From Pseudomonadota bacterium (lineage in GTDB: Bacteria > Desulfobacterota > Syntrophia > Syntrophales > UBA5619): 20,020 nucleotides of DNA. How positions within the stretch are numbered: the first letter of the stretch is position 1; each line of letters begins with the position of its first letter. Below the pieces are notes generated by a model that saw only the letters and a program-made list of their open reading frames with translations, was not told the origin of the DNA and ran no database searches. This document shows, in pieces, positions 13,886-20,020 of this stretch. The DNA lies in contig JAHJXP010000081.1 in the NCBI GenBank assembly GCA_018827585.1, positions 1-20,020 on the forward strand, written 5' to 3'. The translations under genes and the position numbers were made by a program.

Positions 13886-14285
13886 GGAATTCGATTATAT
13901 CAATGTGATTCCCTTGGTCGATGTGATGCTGGTCCTGCTGACCATCGTCCTGACCACATCGACCTTTATTGCCACGGGGATGATTTCCCTTTCCCTGCCG
14001 AAGGCGTCGCATGGTCAGGCGGAGAGCGTTCGCTGGCAGACCATATCCATAGATCAAACAGGGAGGATCTACTTCAACACCGCCGAGGTGGCGCTTGAGG
14101 GGTTGAGTGCGGCCCTCGACCGCCTCGACCGGGAGACGCCCCTGGTTGTCCGGGCGGACTGCAACATCCGGCTCCAGGTTTTCATCGACGTCCTCGATCT
14201 GCTGAACGGCCGCGGCTTTAAAAAAGTGACCGTCCAGACCGAGAAAAGGGGTGATCCGGGGGGTGCAGGCTCTCGGGACCGGTGA
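13875..14285 (+). CDS. exbD: ExbD energy-transduction subunit of the corrinoid TonB system
   Basis: This 136-residue protein opens EDKEFDYINVIPLVDVMLVL, almost the same as the nickel-system ExbD. The essential transmembrane aspartate is at Asp16. Its periplasmic domain ends FIDVLDLLNGRGFKKVTVQT. A short Gly/Arg tail extends about 9 residues beyond the paralogue. It overlaps exbB by 11 bases. After its stop a 357-base non-coding stretch holds riboswitch 2. Confidence 0.92.
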   Translation: MEDKEFDYINVIPLVDVMLVLLTIVLTTSTFIATGMISLSLPKASHGQAESVRWQTISIDQTGRIYFNTAEVALEGLSAALDRLDRETPLVVRADCNIRLQVFIDVLDLLNGRGFKKVTVQTEKRGDPGGAGSRDR

Positions 14286-14379
14286 GGATGAAGCGGCCGG
14301 CTCCCCGTGGGAGGATTTTCCGGCCGTCGTTCCGGGCCCCATCGGGCCAGCGAACGTGGCCCAGGCAAGGAGGTGATGA

Positions 14380-14555
14380 CAGGAGGGACAAGGATCTTTT
14401 TCGTCCAGATGGAAGACAGGAAAGAGGAGTGAAAAGCTCCCGCTGCCCCGCAGCCGTGAAGGGAACGAAAGCCCAACCAACAGCCACTGCCGTCGTCCAT
14501 ACGATGGTGGGAAGGCGGGCAAGTAGGCATGAGCCCGAAGCCGGAAGGCCTATCC
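14380..14555 (+). ncRNA. Cobalamin riboswitch 2
   Basis: This is a second cobalamin aptamer, between exbD and the receptor gene. It shows AAAGAGGAGTGAAAAGCTCC, CGCTGCCCCGCAGCCGTGA, GGGAACGAAAGCCC, the CAGCCACTGCC segment, GATGGTGGGAAGGCGGGC, and a B12-box-like GAGCCCGAAGCCGGAAGGCC (14531-14550). It is more compact than riboswitch 1 and its B12 box is less canonical. No stem with a T-tract follows before the receptor start, so control is probably at translation or by a different platform. The exact 5' edge is approximate. Confidence 0.85.
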
Positions 14556-14577
14556 AAGCTGAAACGTCCAGTGTGAT

Positions 14578-14640
14578 CCACCGGGTATCATGGAGTGATC
14601 CGGTGGGCCTGGAGCCAAGGTAAGAATTCTCGAGGAGAAT
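14578..14640 (+). promoter_or_regulatory. Expression-platform hairpins and sequestered RBS of the receptor gene
   Basis: CCACCGG (14578-14584) plus ATCA (14587-14590) pair with TGAT (14596-14599) plus CCGGTGG (14600-14606). Downstream, ATTCTC (14626-14631) can pair with GAGAAT (14635-14640) around a GAG loop. That stem includes most of the Shine-Dalgarno GAGGAG (14632-14637) three bases after which the ATG region begins. This would fit ligand-dependent masking of the ribosome-binding site. It was deduced by eye and not energy-tested. Confidence 0.5.
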
Positions 14641-14642
14641 AT

Positions 14643-16865
14643 ATGAAAGGAACGTTCAACCAACTGATTTTCTGCACATTGTTGAGGTTTTCAATTGTTG
14701 TTGCCGCCACATGCCTGTTGTGGGCCCCGCCGGCCCTGGCGGGCGATAAAACCGCCGAGATGGAGGAGATTGTCGTCACGGCAACCAGAACGGAAAAAGG
14801 TCTGGCTGCGGCGCCGGGCAGCGTCAGCGTGGTCACGCAAAAGGAGATGGAGAAAAGAAATATCAACACGGCCGACGAGGCCCTCCAGTTGACGGCCGGG
14901 GTGGTCGCCAACCGCGCCGGGATCCGGGACACGATGTCGTCGCTCACGTTGGGGGGGCTTCCCTCGCAGTCCAGAACACTGGTTCTTCTGGATGGACTGG
15001 CCATCAACAGCCCCTATTCCGGCGGGATTGATTTGAGCGGTGTGGCCATCGAGGATCTGCAAAAGATCGAGGTGGTCAAAGGCCCCTTTTCCAGCCTTTA
15101 CGGCGGCGGTGCGATGGGCGGGGTGGTCCAGATGATCACCAAGATGCCCGACAAAAGGGAATTGACCGTCAAGGGCGGCTACGGCACCGCCTGGAGCCGG
15201 GGGGAAGCGCCGAACGATCTGATCTCCTTCTATGCCTCCGGCGGCGACAAGATCGGTGAAAATCTACGCCTCTTCCTGAGTTATGGCTATAAAAGCACCA
15301 GTGGTTATCCCTCGGTGTCCAATGTTCAGAGTGCCAAGCCGACAGCGGGCCTCACCGGCTGGTCCGAAACCACAGACAGCACGGGGGCCAAGCGCTATCT
15401 CATCGGCGACAAGGGAAGCGACGGATGGCGGAACGACAATATCGCCTTCAAGGCAAGTTATGACCTCTCCAAGACCTCCAAGGTCAATGTTCAGTTTCAG
15501 AGGGCCACGTACGACTATTACAACGACGATTTCAATTCCTACCTCAGGGATGCCTCGGGCAATGAGGTGCGCTCCTATGGAACGGTCAAGGAAGGGACTT
15601 TTCTCAAGGGCGCCGGCGGAAGCGAACGCAACCTGTACAACATGGGGTTTGAAACCGAGCTGTGTGAACAGGCCAAGGTCAAGCTGGCCCTGGGGTATGT
15701 GGATCAGGCCAAACGCTGGTATGTAACCCCCACCAGTGCATCGGCTACCAGCACCGGTGGTCCGGGCAAGCTTTCCGATACCCCCACGGCGTCCTATAAC
15801 GCCGATCTGCAGGCGACCATTCCGCTTTTCAAACGCCACATCGTCACCGTCGGCGGCGCGTACAAAACGGGGTGGTCGGATTCGCAGGAAAACAATCTGA
15901 CGGACTGGCGAAATGAGAAAAGTTCCACAGATCTGACCTACCAGGCCAAGGGAAAGGACAGGACATGGGCGGTCTTCATTCAGGATGAAATCCAGCTCTT
16001 GGAGAAGCTGACCGCCTACATCGGCGGGAGAGAAGACTGGTGGGAGACCTATGACGGTTACGTATACCAGTCCGGAACCGCCGGTTATCCGAAATATTAC
16101 GAGTCGCGCAAAGACAGCTCCTTCAGTCCGAAGGGCGCCCTGGTTTATAAACCCTTTGGGCAAACCACGCTACGGACATCCGCGGGACAGTCATTCCGGT
16201 CGCCGACGCTGTACGACCTCTACAGGACTTGGACCACAAGAGGCGGCGTCACCTATAACAGCAACCCGGATCTGAAACCCGAAACGGCAACGTCGTGGAA
16301 TGTCGGTGTGGATCAGGGGCTTTGGAAGGGCGCCAGGGTCGCGGCAACCTATTTTGAAAATGATATCAAAGATATGATTTACACAAAAACGGTGTCCGCT
16401 ACCCAGAAGGACAAGGTCAATGCGGGGAAGGGGCGCAGCCGGGGTATAGAACTCGAGACGGAGCAGCGATTTGACAAGTGGCTGCGTTTTTTCGCCAACT
16501 TCACCTACACCGATTCCTCGATCATCGAAAATGAGGTAAGTCCGAAGTCCGTCGGCAAGGATATGACCGATATACCAAGGGTCATGTTCAACATCGGCGG
16601 CGATTTTGAGAAGGGTCCTTTCGGCCTTTCGCTGACCGGGCGTTACATGGGCAAAAGATACTCAAATGACGACAACTCCGACACGGCGAGCCATGTGTAC
16701 GGCGCAAACGATGATTTTTTCACGGCCGATGTAAAGGCCTCCTACAAGGTGACTTCCTGGGCGACGGCCGCGTTTTCGGTCACGAACATCCTGGACAGGG
16801 AATATTATTCCTATTCGCTGGCGCCGGGAAGGGCGTGGTTTCTGGAGTTGACGCTGAAGTTCTAA
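14643..16865 (+). CDS. btuB: BtuB-like TonB-dependent corrinoid receptor
   Basis: This 740-residue protein has a signal peptide at residues 1-33 (ending LLWAPPALA) and a TonB box MEEIVVTATRTE (residues 40-51). The plug follows: LGGLPSQSRTLVLLDGLAIN, then VVKGPFSSLYGGGAMGGVVQ. The barrel ends ELTLKF with the usual terminal phenylalanine. Receptors directly under a cobalamin riboswitch are typically corrinoid transporters, so BtuB function is the best call. Sequence resemblance to the nickel-locus receptor (YLRDASG, GGR-x-DWW, NDDNSD, ASYKVTSW) means specificity is set by context more than by motif. The ATG at 14643 gives the signal peptide, and a longer frame from 14595 lies within the riboswitch platform. 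Cobalt, cobinamide or a metal-tetrapyrrole are alternative cargoes. Confidence 0.85.
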   Translation: MKGTFNQLIFCTLLRFSIVVAATCLLWAPPALAGDKTAEMEEIVVTATRTEKGLAAAPGSVSVVTQKEMEKRNINTADEALQLTAGVVANRAGIRDTMSSLTLGGLPSQSRTLVLLDGLAINSPYSGGIDLSGVAIEDLQKIEVVKGPFSSLYGGGAMGGVVQMITKMPDKRELTVKGGYGTAWSRGEAPNDLISFYASGGDKIGENLRLFLSYGYKSTSGYPSVSNVQSAKPTAGLTGWSETTDSTGAKRYLIGDKGSDGWRNDNIAFKASYDLSKTSKVNVQFQRATYDYYNDDFNSYLRDASGNEVRSYGTVKEGTFLKGAGGSERNLYNMGFETELCEQAKVKLALGYVDQAKRWYVTPTSASATSTGGPGKLSDTPTASYNADLQATIPLFKRHIVTVGGAYKTGWSDSQENNLTDWRNEKSSTDLTYQAKGKDRTWAVFIQDEIQLLEKLTAYIGGREDWWETYDGYVYQSGTAGYPKYYESRKDSSFSPKGALVYKPFGQTTLRTSAGQSFRSPTLYDLYRTWTTRGGVTYNSNPDLKPETATSWNVGVDQGLWKGARVAATYFENDIKDMIYTKTVSATQKDKVNAGKGRSRGIELETEQRFDKWLRFFANFTYTDSSIIENEVSPKSVGKDMTDIPRVMFNIGGDFEKGPFGLSLTGRYMGKRYSNDDNSDTASHVYGANDDFFTADVKASYKVTSWATAAFSVTNILDREYYSYSLAPGRAWFLELTLKF

Positions 16866-16880
16866 ATGGGTGTGCTGCAC

Positions 16881-16917
16881 GAGGCGAACCGAGGCTTTCC
16901 CCTGCCCGGTTCGCCTC
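16881..16917 (+). other. Intercistronic hairpin after btuB
   Basis: GAGGCGAACCG (16881-16891) pairs perfectly with CGGTTCGCCTC (16907-16917) around a 15-base loop. There is no T-tract. It lies 15 bases after the receptor stop and 38 before DUF2162, so it could lower downstream expression or protect the receptor mRNA. Confidence 0.55.
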
Positions 16918-16955
16918 CGGTGATGAAGGGGCCGAGGAGATGTGTGAGGTAGCGC

Positions 16956-17675
16956 ATGGATTTCAGTATCATTTTATGGATCGGCGGAATGCTCTTCAGC
17001 CTGGGCATCTTTGCCGTAAAGGTCGGCTTCGGCCTCGGGTACGGGCGGATCGGGATCAAAGGGATCAGCGTCACCCTTGCGGGGTACGTCCTGCTCTTTA
17101 CGATACTCGCCCTGTTGTCGGGGAAGCTGATGGGGGTCCTTACCCCCCTGTTGAGCAAAGGCCCCTATGTTCACATCCTGATGGCGACAGGTCTTATCGC
17201 ATGGGGTCTCTATACCATCCGGGGTTCCCACGATAGGCGACCGTGCGGTCCAAAAACCGTGGGTGCCCCCCTGGGCCCCTCGCTGCTCCTCATCGTCCCC
17301 TGTCCAATCTGCCTGACCGCCATGGCCTTTTCGACCTGGACGTCCCTGGGGGTCATCAAGCTGCCAGCGGTTTTGGTGGGACTCGGTCTCGGGATCGCTT
17401 TTGCCGTATTGACACTTCTGGTCCTGTTCGTTGCCCGTTTCGGAAAATCAAGGCACCCTGAAACATCCCTCGGCCTGGTCATGATCGCTATCGGCCTGTA
17501 TTTTTTCGCTTCCCTCCAGATCCCCGCCAAGATCGAAGAGGCCAGGGGCGTCTATGCTTCATTTGTTGACAGGGGCACTGCTGTGGATCACGCCGACACG
17601 GTTGGGGTCTTCCTCCTGCTTCTTGTCGCCATCCTCGCGGGCTATTTCATCAGGCAAAAGGAGTTCAAAAAATGA
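16956..17675 (+). CDS. DUF2162 polytopic inner-membrane protein
   Basis: This 239-residue protein has about six or seven membrane helices. The family hallmark IVPCPICLTAMAFSTW (about residues 109-124), with a Cys-Pro-x-Cys pair inside a helix, identifies DUF2162 (putative transporter). The family is found beside MotA/TolQ/ExbB, DUF2149 and CobN-like genes in methanogens, Desulfobacterota and similar anaerobes, exactly as here. The substrate is unknown; a metal, or a product of the CobN-like protein, is reasonable. The CPxC could bind metal or do thiol chemistry. The ATG at 16956 follows GAGG, and the stop overlaps the next start by 4 bases. Confidence 0.8.
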   Translation: MDFSIILWIGGMLFSLGIFAVKVGFGLGYGRIGIKGISVTLAGYVLLFTILALLSGKLMGVLTPLLSKGPYVHILMATGLIAWGLYTIRGSHDRRPCGPKTVGAPLGPSLLLIVPCPICLTAMAFSTWTSLGVIKLPAVLVGLGLGIAFAVLTLLVLFVARFGKSRHPETSLGLVMIAIGLYFFASLQIPAKIEEARGVYASFVDRGTAVDHADTVGVFLLLLVAILAGYFIRQKEFKK

Positions 17676-18268
17676 GTATTCTGGCAGGATTTGAAACCTA
17701 TCTCTATGTTGTCTCTTCGGTCATGCTCTTCCCCGTCGTGACGGGGCTGGCCCTTCTGACCTTCTGGGTCGTCATCTGCTTCGGCGGTTTTCTTCGGGAG
17801 TACATTGAAAGAAGGCGGGGGGACTCAGCCCCCCTGCAACGGTACGAAGACGCCGTGGGGCGGGAACTGCTGTCGATTCAGGATCGGCAGACCTTGGATA
17901 TCGCGGCGGAGCGTCTCTTGCAGAAGGCCGAACTGGAGCTGATCAAATCCCTTGACCGGGTCCGGTTTGTGATCCGGGTCGGGCCGGCTTTGGGGCTCAT
18001 GGGGACCCTGATCCCCATGGGCATCTCCCTCTCCTCCCTGGCGCAGGGGGACATGCTCAAGATGGCGGGCAGCATGGTGACGGCCTTCACGACCGTGGTG
18101 GTGGGTCTTGGATGCAGCGTTGTGGCCTACGTCATGTCGTTGGTGAAGGAGAAGTGGGTCCGCGCGGATATGAGGGAGATGGAGTACCTGACGGAACTCA
18201 TGCTGCGCAAGGCCAACGGTCGTTCCTTACCGGAACGCGGGGAGGCCGAAGAAGATGCGGTTTCTTAA
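17672..18268 (+). CDS. MotA/TolQ/ExbB-family proton channel, CobN-associated type
   Basis: This 198-residue protein has an N-terminal helix (about residues 11-40), a cytoplasmic segment with charged helices (residues 45-100), and a C-terminal pair of helices. The C-terminal pair contains VGPALGLMGTLIPMGISLSS and the following TAFTTVVVGLGCSVVAYVM, the MotA/TolQ/ExbB core. It is longer than, and clearly distinct from, the two ExbB proteins elsewhere in the window. It overlaps DUF2162 by 4 bases and DUF2149 by 14, so it probably forms a proton channel with DUF2149 rather than with ExbD. The same gene pair accompanies CobN-like HmuS in Bacteroidetes haem loci. Confidence 0.85.
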   Translation: MSILAGFETYLYVVSSVMLFPVVTGLALLTFWVVICFGGFLREYIERRRGDSAPLQRYEDAVGRELLSIQDRQTLDIAAERLLQKAELELIKSLDRVRFVIRVGPALGLMGTLIPMGISLSSLAQGDMLKMAGSMVTAFTTVVVGLGCSVVAYVMSLVKEKWVRADMREMEYLTELMLRKANGRSLPERGEAEEDAVS

Positions 18269-18593
18269 GAGGCGAAGAAGGTTCGAGAAATACGACGAAC
18301 CCCTGGAGGACCCCATCTCGGGCGTGGCGAATCTCTTCGATGCCAGCGTCGTATTTATCGTCAGCATGATGATCGCCCTTTTCATGGCCTACAACATGAT
18401 CGACCTGCTCGATCCGAAATCGGAGGTGACCATCACCAGGAAGGGCGCCGACGGCAGGATCGAGATGATCGTGAAGAAGGGCAAGGAGATCAAGGTCCGC
18501 AGGGTGACCGACAAGCGCCTGAGCGGTGAAGGGACGAGGCTGGGAACGGCCTACCAATTAAAAGACGGGAAGGTGATCTATGTGCCTGAATAG
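18255..18593 (+). CDS. DUF2149 membrane protein, probable ExbD-like partner
   Basis: This 112-residue protein has a basic N-terminus, one membrane helix (residues about 28-50, FDASVVFIVSMMIALFMAYN) and a small charged domain that would lie in the periplasm, rich in Lys, Arg and Glu (KGKEIKVRRVTDKR). Topology resembles ExbD, including an aspartate (Asp29) at the entry of the helix where ExbD has its proton-carrying aspartate. This last point is my comparison, not an established fact. DUF2149 genes nearly always sit between a MotA/TolQ/ExbB gene and a CobN-like gene. It overlaps both neighbours (14 bases each). Confidence 0.8.
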   Translation: MRFLKRRRRFEKYDEPLEDPISGVANLFDASVVFIVSMMIALFMAYNMIDLLDPKSEVTITRKGADGRIEMIVKKGKEIKVRRVTDKRLSGEGTRLGTAYQLKDGKVIYVPE

Positions 18594-20020
18594 TCCGGAC
18601 CATAAAGTGTCCCCTTTTAAAGCGGCAGCCCTGATGATCGCTTTTTTATCCTGCTTTTTGCTCTCTGCGGCCTTCGCGCACGCCGGGACTTTAAGAGTCA
18701 GCCTGCTCCTGGGCGATCACAATTCCCGAACCGCCGTTGAGGCGGTCAAGGCCATCACGAAAGAGATCGACAACCTGAAGGCCTTTCCGGCAGGCGGTCT
18801 GCCTACGGATGATATCCGGATCTCGGTCTATCCGGAAAAGGATATCAGGAAGCAAGATCTGACCCATCTCCGCCAATCCCATCTCGTCATCGTCCTTATT
18901 ATGGGCAGACATCTGCTCAATACAGTCAGGCCGGAGATCGAGGAGGTTATTCAACGGGGCGGCAAGGTCTACGGGGTCGGCGGTTACTATGACGACGAGG
19001 TTAAAAAGATGGGGCTTTTGTTCGATCCGAAGCTGAATGCCTATTTCACCACGGGCATCCGTGAAAACATCAGAAACATGGTTCTTTACGCCCTGAAAAA
19101 GGAATCCCCTTTGGACATTCCCTTTGGAGAGCCGATCAAGCTTGCGGAGGTGGGAATCTACGACCGCAGTACGAAGAAGGTCTTTGATGATTTCACCGCC
19201 TATCAGAATGCCCGTCCCCCGAGGGGATCGCAAAGCGGCCAAAACCAAAGGCCCTGGGTCGGGATCATCTTTCATAGGAACAGTGTCGAATCCGGACAGA
19301 CCCAAACGGTGGATGCGGTGATCGAGGCCTTGGAGGAACGCGACTTCAACGTCCTGCCGGTATACGGTTCCGTTCAGATGCCGAAGGCCACGGAATCGAT
19401 CTTTTCGGCGGCCGGGGTCAGGCTGATTGTGGCCATCGGCTGGAAGGTCGGCGTCAATCCCCAGACGGCTGTTCCATTGCTGAGCACCCTCGGTGTTCCG
19501 GTCATCGATGCCATTACTCTGCAAAACAAGTCGGCCGAGGAATGGAAGCGTTGTCCCGTAGGGCTGGATATCTTTGAGAGGGCATGGCAAGTGGGGAATC
19601 CAGAGATGGGTGGAATCATTCAGCCCACAGTCATCGCTTCCAAGGAGAAGTGCGTGGATCAAGAGACGGGCATGGAGTATGTGGAGGACAGGCCCATTCC
19701 GGAGAGGATCTGCAGGCTGGCCGAGAGGGTTATTGCCTGGATCAACCTGCAGGCTAAACCAAACTGGCACAAAAAGGTCGCGATGATCTATTACAATTAT
19801 CCGCCGGGCAAACAGAATATCGGCGCCAGCTACCTGAATGTCCTTCCCGAGAGTCTCTATGAGATGGCCGCGCGGATGCAAGCGGAGGGGTACGATTTCA
19901 AGGGGCTGGGATTGGATGAGGAAAAGGCGGAGAGGATCAAAGAGCGGCTTTTTAACGATATCCATACCTACGCGCGCAATGTTGGCAACTGGGCGCCGGG
20001 CGAGATGGACCGGATCGTCA
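18580..20020 (+). CDS. Exported CobN-family (chelatase-like) protein, partial at window edge
   Basis: The first 480 codons of a CobN/BchH-type large chelatase subunit, normally about 1,200-1,400 residues. The frame is open to the window end. Residues about 14-36 form an export signal or N-terminal anchor (KAAALMIAFLSCFLLSAAFA) before the mature-looking AGTLRVSLLLGDHNS. Family landmarks are VYGVGGYYDDEVKKMG, then RPWVGIIFHRNSVESG, then GVPVIDAITLQNKSAEEW, and a YYNYPPGKQNIGASYLN segment like the NYPP-x-x-x-NIG motif of CobN. An exported CobN cannot serve cytoplasmic cobalt insertion with CobS/CobT; it resembles HmuS of Bacteroidetes, implicated in metal removal from haem. Behind a B12 riboswitch and BtuB it may act on corrinoids or related tetrapyrroles in the periplasm. 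The ATG at 18580 overlaps DUF2149 by 14 bases. Confidence 0.87.
   Translation, partial: MCLNSPDHKVSPFKAAALMIAFLSCFLLSAAFAHAGTLRVSLLLGDHNSRTAVEAVKAITKEIDNLKAFPAGGLPTDDIRISVYPEKDIRKQDLTHLRQSHLVIVLIMGRHLLNTVRPEIEEVIQRGGKVYGVGGYYDDEVKKMGLLFDPKLNAYFTTGIRENIRNMVLYALKKESPLDIPFGEPIKLAEVGIYDRSTKKVFDDFTAYQNARPPRGSQSGQNQRPWVGIIFHRNSVESGQTQTVDAVIEALEERDFNVLPVYGSVQMPKATESIFSAAGVRLIVAIGWKVGVNPQTAVPLLSTLGVPVIDAITLQNKSAEEWKRCPVGLDIFERAWQVGNPEMGGIIQPTVIASKEKCVDQETGMEYVEDRPIPERICRLAERVIAWINLQAKPNWHKKVAMIYYNYPPGKQNIGASYLNVLPESLYEMAARMQAEGYDFKGLGLDEEKAERIKERLFNDIHTYARNVGNWAPGEMDRIV

Noticed and set aside
18691..19965. 424-codon open frame on the minus strand
   Set aside because: Antisense shadow of the CobN-like gene; no ribosome-binding site or family features, and the plus-strand reading has clear CobN motifs.
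18580..20020. Cobaltochelatase CobN for aerobic cobalamin synthesis
   Set aside because: The protein has an export signal and sits with DUF2149, DUF2162 and a receptor rather than cobS, cobT or other cob genes in the visible sequence.
1..20020. tRNA, rRNA, CRISPR arrays, insertion sequences and phage genes
   Set aside because: None recognised on either strand by reading; only the short dispersed repeat at 4977-5007 was found.

Overview
The window reads as a piece of an anaerobic, Gram-negative, moderately GC-rich chromosome, most like a Desulfobacterota (delta-proteobacterial) sulfate reducer or syntroph. The grounds are a selenium/sulfur-carrier cluster, a NikR site of the GTGTTAC-spacer-GTAACAC class, DUF3047, FmdE, NikK/NikL, TonB systems of the short ExbB/ExbD type, and a CobN-DUF2149-DUF2162 block. 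This assignment is inference from gene content. All recognised genes lie on the + strand.

Region A (1-4952) is a trace-chalcogen (selenium/sulfur) operon. A sigma70-type promoter (105-133) and a leader with hairpins precede a broken MauE/DoxX-like gene. Then come a YedE-family selenium/sulfur transporter, a TusA-like carrier, a DUF3343 gene broken by an in-frame TAG and joined in frame to a DUF3047 gene, yedF, a small intact DUF3343 gene, and a cysteine-desulfurase-like aminotransferase. A dispersed-repeat-like element follows (4977-5007).

Region B (5176-11880) is a nickel-uptake locus. nikR has a probable autoregulatory operator over its own promoter. A second, nearly palindromic operator lies downstream in front of a truncated fmdE. 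There follow a 33-codon ORF overlapping exbB, then exbB-exbD-tonB, a TonB-dependent receptor, nikK (DUF4198) and nikL. The inner-membrane NikM/Q/O core is not here; only a start-site remnant (MHM...) follows nikL.

Region C (12134-20020) is a cobalamin-controlled corrinoid-uptake locus. Cobalamin riboswitch 1 with an intrinsic terminator precedes tonB-exbB-exbD. Cobalamin riboswitch 2, which has no evident terminator, precedes a BtuB-type receptor. Then come DUF2162, a second type of MotA/TolQ/ExbB protein, DUF2149, and a CobN-family protein with an export signal, cut by the window edge. The last four resemble the inner-membrane/chelatase part of the Bacteroidetes haem system (HmuSTUV). Here they sit behind a B12 riboswitch and a BtuB-like receptor, which suggests an envelope machine acting on imported corrinoids or related metal tetrapyrroles. 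This is the most interesting part of the window.

Two themes run through the window. The nickel and corrinoid loci are paralogous modules: near-matching ExbB/ExbD, similar TonB architecture, and receptors sharing several motifs. Several genes also carry small deletions or truncations (mauE-like, DUF3343/DUF3047, fmdE, possibly nikM), which means either local gene decay or assembly error.
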